NCBI GenBank assembly: GCA_001303785.1
Contig: LJUJ01000001.1
Location: 62,001-126,000, forward strand
Length of the DNA: 64,000 nt
Reading direction: 5' to 3'
Source of the DNA: Caldifarciminota bacterium SM23_42
GTDB lineage: Bacteria > Hydrothermota > Tepidihabitantia > SM23-42
In this document: piece after piece, positions 28,601 through 38,000 of the stretch
Layout: each line of letters begins with the position of its first letter
How positions within the stretch are numbered: the first letter of the stretch is position 1
Translations under genes and position numbers: made by a program
Notes under the pieces: generated by a model
Database searches by the model: none
What the model saw: only the letters and a program-made list of their open reading frames with translations
What the model was told of the DNA's origin: nothing

Positions 28601-30432
28601 TCAACCTGAGCAATATCGTATAGATAAGCCCCGATAATGACATCTGAAAAACCGCTTGCATTCACATCTCCAGCTGAGGAAACAGAACAGCCGAAAAAGG
28701 CATTTCCCTGATTTGATTCAGCGGTCCAAATAGGCTCTTGTGTGAGTCCCGAAGAGCCGCCGTGATAAACAAAGACACGGCCTTCGTCGGCTTGACCATT
28801 ATCATATGAGTAAGCTCCGACAATGACGTCGGAGTAGCCATCGCCATTCACATCTCCGGCTGAGGAAACAGACCAGCCGAAGCGGGCATTTCCCTGATCT
28901 GATTCTGCGGTCCAATCAGGCGTTTGCGCGAGTCCTGTGATGCTACCATGGTAAACAAAGGCACGGCCTTCGTTGGCTTGACCATTACCAAATTGATATG
29001 CCCCGACAATGACATCTGAGTAGCCATCGCCATTGACATCTCCGGCATCTGAGACAGAAAAACCAAAATTGGCATATACTTGATCTGATTCTGCGGTCCA
29101 ATCAGGTGTTTGCGCGAGTCCTGTGATGCTACCATGGTAAACAAAGGCACGGCCTTCGTTAGTTTGACCATTATCAAATTGATATGCTCCGACAATGACG
29201 TCTGAGTAGCCATCGCCATTGACGTCGCCGGCTGACGATACTGACTGCCCGAAGTTAGCATATGCTTGATCTGACTCAGCGGTCCAACTGGGATTTTGTA
29301 TGATTCCTGAATTACTGCCGTGATAAACGAAAGCGCGGCCTTCGTTGGTTTGACCATTATCATAGGCATAAGCCCCGATGATAACATCTGAGTAGCCATC
29401 GCCATTGACATCTCCGGCTGATGATACTGAAGAACCAAAATAGGCATATGCCTGATCTGATTCCGCAATCCATACAGGGTCTTGTGTGAGTCCTGAAGAA
29501 CTGCCATGATAGACAAAGACACGGCCTTCTTGGGCTTGACCATTATCATAGGCATGAGCGCCAACAATGACATCAGAGTATCCATCACCGTTAACATCGC
29601 CGGCGTCTGAGACCGAAAAGCCAAAATTGGCATACGCTTGGTCTGATTCCGCAGACCAATCAGGGTCCTGTCTCAGCACTGAGGCATAGCTACCTGGACC
29701 TGATATCGAATTTTCGTTGTTGGACGAAATGAGTATTTTCATGTGAATCGGATATATCGCGTTCTCATCCTGTACAGAAAAAGATATGTACCCCTGATCA
29801 TCATGCTTGATTGAACTCCTCAATGCCCGTTGATTTTCATCTTCAACTGTGAGAACACGATAAGTGAGAGTACTTTGCTCATTTGAGAACGTCAATTCAT
29901 CGTTGCTTCGGCGAGAGCATTGAATCCCTTGAGTTCCGATTTTCATTTTGGTTGAGAGATTATTCTGACCACTCGGTTTCTTGAGAATAATGACTTTTTG
30001 CTCAATCCCAGTCGGCGAATTAGCAAATTCAAGAACAACATTATTATTTTCGTACATAATTTTGTTATTTGTGATTTTAGGGTTAGCGACACAGCCAGTT
30101 GACTTTAGGCCAAATTCTATATTCCATGGTTGTGTGCCTTGAGCAATACGGGGCATAAGCACGATGCTCTCGTCATCAAAATAAAGTCTGAGGTTGTGTG
30201 TACGATTGGCAAAATGCAGACGTGGTTCTGGAAATTGAGTGCCTTTATAGTCGGAGGATTGCATTGATGGATTGTATTCGGATGCACTGATTCTTTCGTG
30301 GGTAATAGTCATCCAGTCATCAAGGATTCTATCAGGTTCATGAGTGTCCTTTGTTTGCACCAGATGTTGCGCAAATGCACCTGCGGCAATCAACAAAACC
30401 AGCAAAGATACAATAGAAGCTACATACTTCAT
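25678..30432 (-). CDS. Giant FG-GAP repeat surface protein with type-A sorting domain
   Basis: 1584 residues. Signal peptide (VSLLVLLIAAGAFAQ); a WOR-3-style N-terminal region (about 30-245); then seven FG-GAP/integrin-alpha-like repeats (about 250-690), each with GxSVSSAGDVNGDGYSDVI and YDNGQxxEGRxFVYHG, whose DxDGDG-like loops bind calcium in this family. The remaining 800 residues are unfamiliar and Tyr/Asp-rich. It ends with a sorting domain (GHPNPFREFTAINY, VTIYDVTGRLVRTL). The seven repeats are highly alike at DNA level (28375-29690). ATG at 30432 follows AAAGGAGGCAAT. Presumably an adhesin; ligand unknown. Confidence 0.85.
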   Translation of the reverse strand: MKYVASIVSLLVLLIAAGAFAQHLVQTKDTHEPDRILDDWMTITHERISASEYNPSMQSSDYKGTQFPEPRLHFANRTHNLRLYFDDESIVLMPRIAQGTQPWNIEFGLKSTGCVANPKITNNKIMYENNNVVLEFANSPTGIEQKVIILKKPSGQNNLSTKMKIGTQGIQCSRRSNDELTFSNEQSTLTYRVLTVEDENQRALRSSIKHDDQGYISFSVQDENAIYPIHMKILISSNNENSISGPGSYASVLRQDPDWSAESDQAYANFGFSVSDAGDVNGDGYSDVIVGAHAYDNGQAQEGRVFVYHGSSSGLTQDPVWIAESDQAYAYFGSSVSSAGDVNGDGYSDVIIGAYAYDNGQTNEGRAFVYHGSNSGIIQNPSWTAESDQAYANFGQSVSSAGDVNGDGYSDVIVGAYQFDNGQTNEGRAFVYHGSITGLAQTPDWTAESDQVYANFGFSVSDAGDVNGDGYSDVIVGAYQFGNGQANEGRAFVYHGSITGLAQTPDWTAESDQGNARFGWSVSSAGDVNGDGYSDVIVGAYSYDNGQADEGRVFVYHGGSSGLTQEPIWTAESNQGNAFFGCSVSSAGDVNASGFSDVIIGAYLYDIAQVDEGVAFVYPGCPTGLLQTPCWSAGCNQNQAYFGWSVSSAGDVNGDGYTDVIVGAYSYDNGETNEGAAFAYHSTATPLHNIMALNMVEPSDEQYPEFSTIHPSAAFMNTGIYQENNIPVTFLIKLDDVAVYTSTIIIDSLAQQADTLIVFDDFTLGTCGSHYQAVSFSNLPADSYFVDDTVGPKDFAAARMYELTAPGCDAWKYPNADSGYVPNPNSAYWIAVTQQEVQQISALDSMWWVTAGALDEAHQDLQLYGIQFDVPDTMIEAIAVEWWGHHGEQIHHACGMYFWNHQTETWSQRVDTFNVNEDVLIQCTLPTDSVNMFVSSSAYMYAAVGADYNEVACCPLLFTHNEKEDIFIGDIIVGCDLGMWVDRVLGNNFYVPPDYDEYVKINGEYLENVDGKYYLTVNEMLQEVSYLDEVSLYVVDHPADYDVFPQEALIYPGYQGLSIYSSQESSLRAATDEQGYDILHTLEAIDRIYAPFEKSGITGFTNPFTITLDVGELEDSSSAVLFLFGSTRFQDSDEVEPASDIYHANKRGMKLRNPTVEVVDASGRWKKVSSCGMPRGHKKTITYPLYDQYGKTIFKSSDHRLRITIYTEVYLDKAWVSCHTADDFRTIELKPEVAELHYYGYADYRSHDDKYPGEYYYGKKGQRDYANVAGYYTKYGNVLPLLDAADSKFVIMCHGDEISLEFGAQKLPKLPDGWKRDFVFATKGFYKMARPGRAYAYSVDPLPFYGMREDMSANGVGYYPYDPGPNLLASLLGRVYGKIVFDYPFSLSDALTMIKAHLTGKVKDKYPEELTAYCQEWNTRHVGAYYPDCYADAPPHLNLEKVPLYEDEGEWPTHLASLGIPFGDHSLHSNYVRVLLVTTVPIGTAEHKIESPMEFVCKIGHPNPFREFTAINYSIASPVCVRVTIYDVTGRLVRTLTDDVQQPGSYQLTWDGTDDSMRRCAAGAYCVKIAAGKHKITKKLISIR
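28375..29690 (-). repeat. Seven tandem FG-GAP DNA repeats of about 186 bp
   Basis: In-frame tandem units inside the giant gene share long identical stretches at DNA level, for example around GACATCTCCGGC and GGCCTTCGTTGG on the plus strand. Recent duplication or gene conversion is likely. Confidence 0.85.
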
Positions 30433-30549
30433 ATTGCCTCCTTTCAAGGTAGCTCTGCTGTACTAGTACACAAGAAGCTTAGCCGAGGGGCTGACACTGG
30501 GAGATGATGGCTATGTGATGGTCAACCCCCCATGCTTTACAGCTTTTCG

Positions 30550-32109
30550 TTATCTAACCAATAGTACCTTCCTTGTTTCTCCATGACTACCTACTGACAG
30601 TTTGACGAAATAGACACCACTGCCTAATTGACGATTAGCTTGGTCTGTTCCATCCCAACTAAGCATCGATCCATGATCCATGATCCAAGATTCATGATTA
30701 AACGACTTCACGAGACGGCCACTGGCATCATAGATACTTAATTTCGGTCTTTCTATCGTGTATCCTGTATCGTGTGTCCTGTATCGTATTTGTGTTTGGT
30801 GTGTGAACGGATTCGGAGTGACCTGCAAATTTAGCACAAGTGGCTCCGAGATTTCCACTTCTCCGACACCCGGTGACGTGAGCCAAGGAACGAAGTCAAC
30901 GTAACTGCTGACCGTATCGCCCAAGCCCCCTGGATTGGAATCAGGATGGTACGGACCACTTGCATCACCCCACCAATTATTTTCAGCATCGATGGTCACA
31001 CTCGGGCTTGAATTCATAATGGCATAGTACGAGTTACCTGTTATGTTACAATAGTTAATTGTGGGCGCGCCGTTAGAGTGACAGTATATGCCAAAATAAC
31101 TGTTATCCGCAATTGTACAGCTATCAATATCTGGCGCAGAGCCATCCCGGCAGCGAATAGCACCACCTTGATAGGCAGCCGTGTTGTCGATGATGGTATT
31201 GTGTCTAATGGTTGGAGAACAATAATCCCAGCATTCGATGCCACCGCCATAGTAGTAGGCTGAGTTTCCAGAAATAATATTGCTGTCGATAATTGGGGAG
31301 GAGCTATAGTAGCAGGCGATAGCGCCACCATGGTATGTGGCAGTATTAGCACTTATTGTGTTGCCGCGTATAGTTGGAGAGCAGTCAGTCAAACAACAGA
31401 TGCCGCCGCCCCAGATCGTAGAGTTGTTGGTAATTACATTGTTGTATATTAACGGGGATGCGCCATAATAGCAAGTTATACCGGCACCGGTTGAATCGGC
31501 TTGGTTGTCAGTAATGTTATTGTTGATAATGATGGGTGAGGCACCAGTGGCGCAATATATTCCTGAACCATACATACAGTTGTTACCGGTAATTGTGTTG
31601 CCGGTGATTATTGGCGAACTCATGGCACCGGCACAAAAGATACCTGCCCCTTCACTTTCCCCAGCAGGGGATGTATTTGCAGCAATAATATTGTCGATAA
31701 TCGTCGGTGACGAACCTGAACAATTGATACCTGCACCATTATTGGCGTATCCATTACGAATCGTAAATCCACTAATGATGGTGGTAGTATCTGCGCCATA
31801 GGGTACTAATATCACCATTCCGTTGCTGTTACCATCAATGATTGTAGTATCGGCACCGTACTCACCGACGAGGTCAATACCATTCGTGCCCGGCCAGACT
31901 ATGTTCTCGTAGTAAGTGCCCGGAGCGACAAGTACGGTATCACCAGTCGAACACGAATCAAGACAATCTTGGATGCAGTTCATGGTTGAGTCTGGGTGAA
32001 CATACCACACTGCGGCGTGTGTCATGACTAGTGGCAAAAACATGATGACTAACATGCTGGTTACTAAACTTTCGTTCTTCGTGTCTCCTCCTTCCACCCC
32101 CACCTTCAT
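30550..32109 (-). CDS. Secreted parallel beta-helix protein, type-A sorting domain
   Basis: Up to 519 residues. After a signal-like stretch (VTSMLVIMFLPLVMTHA) comes the family start VWYVHPDSTMNCIQDCLDSC and GDTVLVAPGTYYENI, then about ten coils of right-handed beta-helix (SPTIxxNxIxxN-xAxxxGGGI-C). The sorting domain has TPNPFTHQTQIRY, LSIYDASGRLVKSF and LGSGVYFVKLS. The start is uncertain: the ATG at 32109 precedes a strong AAGGAGGAG that has no normal start codon 4-10 nt after it; the next internal ATG lies 54 bp on. It is 61 bp downstream of the LVIVD gene and belongs to module 1, read from the sigma54 promoter. Confidence 0.83.
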   Translation of the reverse strand: MKVGVEGGDTKNESLVTSMLVIMFLPLVMTHAAVWYVHPDSTMNCIQDCLDSCSTGDTVLVAPGTYYENIVWPGTNGIDLVGEYGADTTIIDGNSNGMVILVPYGADTTTIISGFTIRNGYANNGAGINCSGSSPTIIDNIIAANTSPAGESEGAGIFCAGAMSSPIITGNTITGNNCMYGSGIYCATGASPIIINNNITDNQADSTGAGITCYYGASPLIYNNVITNNSTIWGGGICCLTDCSPTIRGNTISANTATYHGGAIACYYSSSPIIDSNIISGNSAYYYGGGIECWDYCSPTIRHNTIIDNTAAYQGGAIRCRDGSAPDIDSCTIADNSYFGIYCHSNGAPTINYCNITGNSYYAIMNSSPSVTIDAENNWWGDASGPYHPDSNPGGLGDTVSSYVDFVPWLTSPGVGEVEISEPLVLNLQVTPNPFTHQTQIRYRTHDTGYTIERPKLSIYDASGRLVKSFNHESWIMDHGSMLSWDGTDQANRQLGSGVYFVKLSVGSHGETRKVLLVR

Positions 32110-32170
32110 TCACCTTCAAAGAGAAATTCAGAGAGGGGCACCAAGTCTCTACATTACTCTCAGCAGGCTT

Positions 32171-33169
32171 CTATCTATCTCTACCCGCAAGTAGATGCGC
32201 GTAGATCTGTAGTCCTTTGGCGGCGTCTGCGACGTAGACATGGTTGTCTGAAACATAAGCGTATAGTGCTTCATCAGGCGTGTCGTAGTAAGCTACTTCA
32301 TTTGGATTTTCAGGTTGAGAAACATCAATGATGCGCAAGCCTGCCTCACACGCTGAGACATAAGCGTATGAACCGACAACATGCACACCCCATGCGTAGC
32401 CTGGTGTAACGAGGTGTCCTAATTCTTCTGGGTATTCCGGGTTTGAGATATCCATAATTCTCAGTCCACACCAATCATCAGCGATATACGCATGATGCCC
32501 TACAACGTATACACCATAAGCCACGCCCGGGGTGTTGTAATAGCTAACTTCTTTTGGCTGTGAAGGAACTGAAATATCAATTATTCTCAGTCCAAGATCT
32601 GCGACAAATGCATAGTTGTCAGAAACAAATACATGACACGCCGTGGTCATTTCATGATGACTCACCTTCTGCGGCCGTGAAGGATCAGTAACATCTATTA
32701 TAATCAGACCTCCATCGGCATCAGCAACATGTGCATGAATACCCGATACGTATACGCTTGACGCGTATCCTGGCGTGTCATATTGACCGAGCACCAACGG
32801 CTGTGACACATCACTTATGTCCCATATTTTCAAGCCGGAAATGCCATCGCAAATATATAGCCGGTACGTGCTATGATCGTAGAACAACCCACACGTGTTG
32901 CACGGAGAATGTTTAAACTGGCTGATTTCCCGTATCTCTGTCGGATCAGAAACATCGAGTATGCAAACACAACCACAAGACCCTAAGAAAAGTAATTCTC
33001 TTGCCTTATCATATGCTAGTGTCCACGCAGTCTTCGAAGACCAATTACCGACACAACACATATTCAGGGAGTCGTTATTCTCGTTGACCTGGTTAGTGTT
33101 ACCGGGTATTGCTTGACCCATTAGTAGGGCCATTGTGCTGAGGGTTAATATACGCAGATAATCTAGCAT
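32171..33169 (-). CDS. Secreted LVIVD beta-propeller protein, module 1
   Basis: 332 residues. Signal peptide (LRILTLSTMALLMGQA), then MCCVGNWSS and about seven LVIVD-type blades such as GLRIIDVSQPENPNEV-YYDTP, each holding AYVADxxxGLxIIDIS. LVIVD proteins are surface beta-propellers of unknown ligand. No type-A sorting domain is seen; it ends after the last blade (GLQIYAHLLAGRDR). The ATG at 33169 follows GGAGG at a good distance; the upstream 28 codons of open frame are untranslated leader. A sigma54 promoter about 150 bp upstream and three dyad sites place it under the activator at 33535-35085. Confidence 0.82.
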   Translation of the reverse strand: MLDYLRILTLSTMALLMGQAIPGNTNQVNENNDSLNMCCVGNWSSKTAWTLAYDKARELLFLGSCGCVCILDVSDPTEIREISQFKHSPCNTCGLFYDHSTYRLYICDGISGLKIWDISDVSQPLVLGQYDTPGYASSVYVSGIHAHVADADGGLIIIDVTDPSRPQKVSHHEMTTACHVFVSDNYAFVADLGLRIIDISVPSQPKEVSYYNTPGVAYGVYVVGHHAYIADDWCGLRIMDISNPEYPEELGHLVTPGYAWGVHVVGSYAYVSACEAGLRIIDVSQPENPNEVAYYDTPDEALYAYVSDNHVYVADAAKGLQIYAHLLAGRDR

Positions 33170-33327
33170 TCTAAACCTCCGTTCTCTGCAAGAGATTCCA
33201 CACCATTCCATATCCCTTCCCGGTCGCTGACCGGTTCGCAGTGCAATCGTCATCCCCTTATTGAGAGGACGATTACCTTCAAATACTTAATCGGCGAATG
33301 TGCACAAGCCGCTATACTTCGATATAT

Positions 33328-33343
33328 GGCAAAATGTATGCCA
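33328..33343 (-). promoter_or_regulatory. Sigma54 (-24/-12) promoter of module 1
   Basis: Minus-strand TGGCATA-CATT-TTGCC: GG and GC ten bases apart, TGGCA and TTGC elements present. Predicted start near 33317, leader about 147 nt to the LVIVD gene. Confidence 0.72.
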
Positions 33344-33427
33344 ATTGGTGTAGTCTATGAAAAGCGATACAATTTGGGGCTTTTTAGAGGAATATTGGAT
33401 TCTTTAAATTCATACAAAGTCAGTATT

Positions 33428-33537
33428 TGTCCGTATTTCGACAGCCATCTGCGATGTGGGTGACTATGGTCGTTCTACATTATGTTTGATGGAATGTCTA
33501 GATTTGGACAGAAATTAGGGTTGTCGAATATACGTCA
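33428..33537. promoter_or_regulatory. Three dyad sites (TGTC-N8-GACA) upstream of module 1 promoter
   Basis: TGTC-CGTATTTC-GACA at 33428-33443, TGTC-TAGATTTG-GACA at 33495-33510, and a weaker TGTCG-AATATA-CGTCA at 33522-33537. They share an ATTT core and lie about -110 to -220 from the predicted start, as enhancer sites for a sigma54 activator would. The stretch 33170-33534 holds no gene. Confidence 0.6.
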
Positions 33538-35085
33538 CTTCAGGCCATACTTCCGCATCTTACCTATGAGAGTCGTGCGGGGGACACCCATAAGCTTGGC
33601 TGCCTTACTCTTGTTGCCACCCGCTTTGGCAAGTATTGATCGAATGTATCTCTTCTCGAATTGAGCGTGGGTTAAGATTTCTTCCTGCTCAGTCATGATC
33701 GGTACGGCGGTTGCAGCGGCCATTTCCGTGCTGCCCCGTATTTTTTCTGAAAGATCTGTTAGTTTTAACTGGATACCTTCTGCAAAAATAACTGCACGTT
33801 CGATTTCGTTTGCCAGTTCGCGCACATTGTTTTCCGCCCAATCATAACGTGTTAATGCGGCCAACGTGTTTTTGTCGAAATTTCGAATATTCTTGCCTTT
33901 CGCGTGGGCGTATTTTTCCAGAAAAAATTGTGCCAGTAAGGGAATGTCGTCCCGCCGTTCTCTTAGGGGAGGTACGTCGATAGTCACAACGTTGATGCGA
34001 TAATAGAAGTCCTGGCGTAGGCGGTTTCTCTGAAGTAACGTGTTAATATCTTCGTTGGTTGCACATATCAGACGTACATTTACCTTAATTGATTTAGTAC
34101 TGCCAACCCTACGAATTTCGCGCTCTTGAAGTACTCTGAGTAATTTAATTTGCATCGCTTCGCTCGTATGCTGTATTTCATCAAGAAACAAGGTGCCACC
34201 CTCGGCCGCTTCAAGTAATCCTTGTTTATTTACTGCTCCAGTAAAGGCGCCCTTGATGCTGCCGAAGAGTTCGGCCTCGAGAAGGTTTTCTGGCAATGCT
34301 CCACAGTTGATTGCCAAGAAAGGTTTGTTCTTTCTGTAACCGTTGTAATGAATTGCCTTGGCGATAAGTTCCTTGCCACTACCTGATTCTCCGGTTAACA
34401 GGACTGTACAATCGTCATTCGTGATGTGCTGCATCGTTGTATAGACTTTCTCCATAGCTTTGCTTTTCCCCTGGATCTCTGAGAATCCATATTGTTTACT
34501 CACCTCTTGGCGCAGTTGCATGTTCTCAGTTACTAGTTGTTCCATATTATTTACGTTGCTTATTGTAATTGCTGCGAGATTAGCGAAAGACTCAAGGAAG
34601 AGTCTGTCCTCTTTGGTGAAAGTTTTCTCATAAATGCGCTGGTCTACGTAAAGGGTGCCTATGGGTTTCTTCCAACCGGGGGCGATGAGAGGCACGCAGA
34701 TGAAAGAGAGAATGTTGAGACCTCTGACACTTTCAGCATCTTTTAGTGTTAAATCGGATTTGATATCAGCGCTCATGAGTGTTTTCTTTTTTGCCAAGGT
34801 CTTTTGGACAATACTTTTGCTGAAAGCGATGGCTTCTTCTTCCAGAGATTCTGAAGCGACTGTCTGATAGCGCTCTCCTGGTTGATCAACGAGTATAATT
34901 ATTCCTCGCTCGGCGCCAATATTGGTGATGGCTGCATGGAGTATTTCGTGGAGAAGTATATGCAAATCTTTTATCTGGTTGATTTTTTGAGCAATCGCGA
35001 AGAGCGAAGACAAGCGATCGTAGGATAACGATGTTTTTATTGAGTCCTTTTCTTTCGGTTCAGGTCTTCTTGATGATTTCTTCAT
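33535..35085 (-). CDS. GAF-AAA+-Fis sigma54-dependent activator, module 1
   Basis: 516 residues. GAF sensor about 28-185 (IGAERGIIILVD, FICVPLIAPG, GTLYVDQRI), then an AAA+ domain about 200-430 with Walker A GESGSGKE, the sigma54-contact loop GAFTGAVNKQG, Walker B GGTLFLDEIQHTSEAMQIKLLRVLQ and the arginine finger region RLRQDFYYRINV. The Fis helix-turn-helix at the end is NKSKAAKLMGVPRTTLIGKMRKYG. There is no receiver domain, so it must be controlled by the GAF ligand or by the neighbouring kinase. The start overlaps the kinase gene stop (ATGA), so the two are coupled. It should drive the LVIVD/beta-helix genes downstream. Confidence 0.94.
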   Translation of the reverse strand: MKKSSRRPEPKEKDSIKTSLSYDRLSSLFAIAQKINQIKDLHILLHEILHAAITNIGAERGIIILVDQPGERYQTVASESLEEEAIAFSKSIVQKTLAKKKTLMSADIKSDLTLKDAESVRGLNILSFICVPLIAPGWKKPIGTLYVDQRIYEKTFTKEDRLFLESFANLAAITISNVNNMEQLVTENMQLRQEVSKQYGFSEIQGKSKAMEKVYTTMQHITNDDCTVLLTGESGSGKELIAKAIHYNGYRKNKPFLAINCGALPENLLEAELFGSIKGAFTGAVNKQGLLEAAEGGTLFLDEIQHTSEAMQIKLLRVLQEREIRRVGSTKSIKVNVRLICATNEDINTLLQRNRLRQDFYYRINVVTIDVPPLRERRDDIPLLAQFFLEKYAHAKGKNIRNFDKNTLAALTRYDWAENNVRELANEIERAVIFAEGIQLKLTDLSEKIRGSTEMAAATAVPIMTEQEEILTHAQFEKRYIRSILAKAGGNKSKAAKLMGVPRTTLIGKMRKYGLK

Positions 35086-38000
35086 TTCTTCCTCGATGTG
35101 CTTCTTTTCAAATCCTTATAGAATTGCCTTATCTCAGTTTTATTGAGATATATCTTTCTCAGTTCTTTGCTGAGCTTCGATGTGATGACGTCGAGAACCT
35201 TTTTTGCCTCTTGGTATTCACTTTTCGCTTTTATATGCTGCTTATTCTTTTTATGTATTTCCCCGAGCAGATAGTAAGCAGCCCATGTGATCTCCTTGGT
35301 GCCACACGCCTCAGAGATTTTCTTGGATTCGACTGCGTTCTCTTCTGCTGTCTTGGTTTCATTCCCGTTTAGATTTATTTTTGCCAGGAGGAGATATGTT
35401 TGTGCCATATCACATTTTCGTTTTTTCTCGGTTGCCAATTGAAGTGCGTCATTGACATAGTTCTTGGCTTTGGCGGTGTTTGCCCTTGCCAGTTCTGCTT
35501 TACCAGCTATTAACAATCCCTCGATGTAAGCCTCAAGACAGTCCATACGTTTGGCGGCAGCTAGTCCTTTCCGGATATGTTTCATTGCACTATCATGAAG
35601 TCCTTTTTTCATTTTCAGATGCGCCAAGTTGATCTCATACCACATATCTTCGAATTCTGATTTCAATACTTTGACTAATTTTCTAATGCTGTCAGCCTGT
35701 TGATGAGCTCGCGCTGCATCACCGATATCGAGCCAGAATCTTAGAAGGTATCGACGTGAGTACATTTCGTACGTTCTATTGCCGATACTGATATTGAGTG
35801 CAAGCGCTTCGTTGTAATAGTGCAAAGCTTTTTCGTAATCACCGGTGTAATGATAAAGTAGTGCAATGTTGTTAAGCGTTGCTGCAAGACCCCACTTCGC
35901 GCCTATTGCAGTGCGAATGTCTATGGCTTTCCTGTAATATTCGAGCGCTTTGTCGAAATTGCCCATTTCGAATTGTACCAGCCCAATATTACTGATGGTG
36001 TCACCGGCACCACTTCTGTCTCCCATTTCCATTTTTATCGTCAATGATTGTTCAAAATAGCGCAATGCTTGTGTGTATTCACCGGAGCTTTCCTTGACTG
36101 CTCCGATGTTGGCGAGTGCGGAAGCGATACCTCGTTTGTCCTTTAGCCGTTGGGCAATATCCATTGCCTGTTCGTAGTATTGAAGTGCCTCATCAAGATT
36201 ACCCAGAAATAAATTCACTACACCGATGTTGGTCAGGGCGTTCGATTGCGCCGTTTCATGACCGGTTTGTCGAGCAAGGTTGAGTGCCTTTTTCAGATGC
36301 TTTAGTGAGTTCTTATAGTCACCCAGCCTGAAATAAATTGTTCCATAATCCAGTAAGATTCTGACTTGTCCCGAGCGGTCTTTAATCTTTCTCTGAATCC
36401 GGATGGCCTTGTCGCAATTATTCAATGCAGACTTGTAGTCGGCTAGACCGGTGTATATGCGAGCGAAGACATGTAAACATGATGCCTGTTCTTCTGGCGT
36501 TCCATATTCCTGTACCAGTCGCCAATGTTGTTCGTTCGAGTCTTTAGCTTCTTTATAGGAACCAACGGATAACTGGGTATCCGCGCGATACTTGAACAGT
36601 GAGAGTCGTATATTATTTAACTCTGGGGTCAAATCATTGGGAATTTTGTTAATTGATTCGATTCCTCTATTGAAATAATGCAATGCATCATTATACGCGA
36701 ATAGTTTTCTACAATATTCTCCTGCCTTGAGAAGGTAAGGGAGTGATTCCTGTTCTTCATCTGCATTCATTAAGTTATGGGCGATTGTGCCGGCCTGTTG
36801 GTCACTATCTCGGTATCTTTCGATATAATAATTGGCGATCAGCTTGTGATATTCTTTTTTTAATTCAGGTATAAGGGTGTTGTATACAGTTTCCTGGATC
36901 ATGGCATGATCAAATTGATACCTTCGCTCTAAGGCATGAATAAGATGATGGGATAATTCCAAATCTTGCAGGCATCGTAAAACCTTAAGCCGCGAAAGTC
37001 CCAACACGTGACAGATCACTTCGGAGTTAAAGTCATATCCTTGAACCGATGCGACGTCCAAGATGTTTCTTGATTCCCTGTGAATTTTCCGCAGCCTACC
37101 TGTAATTACATCGGTTAACCGATCGGGAATTGCCATGCCCGTGGTTTCGCTTGCTAAACGCCAACCTGATGATTCCTGAACCATCGTACCTACATCGCGC
37201 AAATAACCTAACACCTCGAGTACAAAGAGCGGATTACCTTCAGTTTCTCTGTAGATCGAATCGTAGAAACTATCAGCGAACTTAGAATGAGACAACACTG
37301 AGTCAATAACATGTCGAGTATCTTCCTTGCCCAAACGACGGAGTGTCATCTCCTCACACAATCGACCCTTTTGCAATGAGGCAAGTGTTGTATTAAGTGG
37401 ATGGCTTTTGCTGTCTTCATCGACCAATTCTTCAGGCCGATAACTGCCAATGATCAGAATGCGTTCTTGACGGGTGGTCATCGCCAGATAGACTAGAAGA
37501 TTCAAGGTTAGCGAATCTGCCCAATGCAAATCATCAAGATGCATTATTATCGCGCGGTCCTTAGCCATGACTTTCACCAATTCCGATATCGTATCCCAGA
37601 GCTGGTCTTTATTGATCAGGACGACGGGTTTGTCTGGATTCATTTGAAGCAAGGTTTGAACAATACCTTCCCGTGTAGCCAGATGGCACGCTTTATTCTC
37701 GAGAAAATCTTGTACGCCTTCAAGATCCCTGATCATTTTGAGCTCAAAGTAATCGCGGATTATTTCAATAATTGGTTGATAAGCATAACCACGTTCCTTC
37801 GGAAGACAGCGTGCTGTCATGTAACGGACGCCTTTCTCCTTTGCTCTATTACCTAACTCCCAGGCCAGACGCGACTTACCGATCCCCGCTTCGCCCTGCA
37901 AAAGCAGCACGGTGCTCTCACCACTCAATGCGTGACTCAAGCATTTCTCCAAAGACTCAAGCTCTTTGTCTCGACCGATGAATTTTGAATAAATACCACG

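Noticed and set aside
28848-29633. A 261-codon second frame inside the FG-GAP repeats
   Set aside because: It is a shifted reading of a periodic gene; the Met/Gln-rich translation is an artefact of the repeated DNA.
28375-29690. CRISPR array
   Set aside because: The repeats are about 186 bp, contiguous and coding; there are no spacers and no cas genes.
33328-33343. The same -24/-12 site read on the plus strand
   Set aside because: The sequence is nearly palindromic, but no plus-strand gene follows; only the minus reading leads to a gene.
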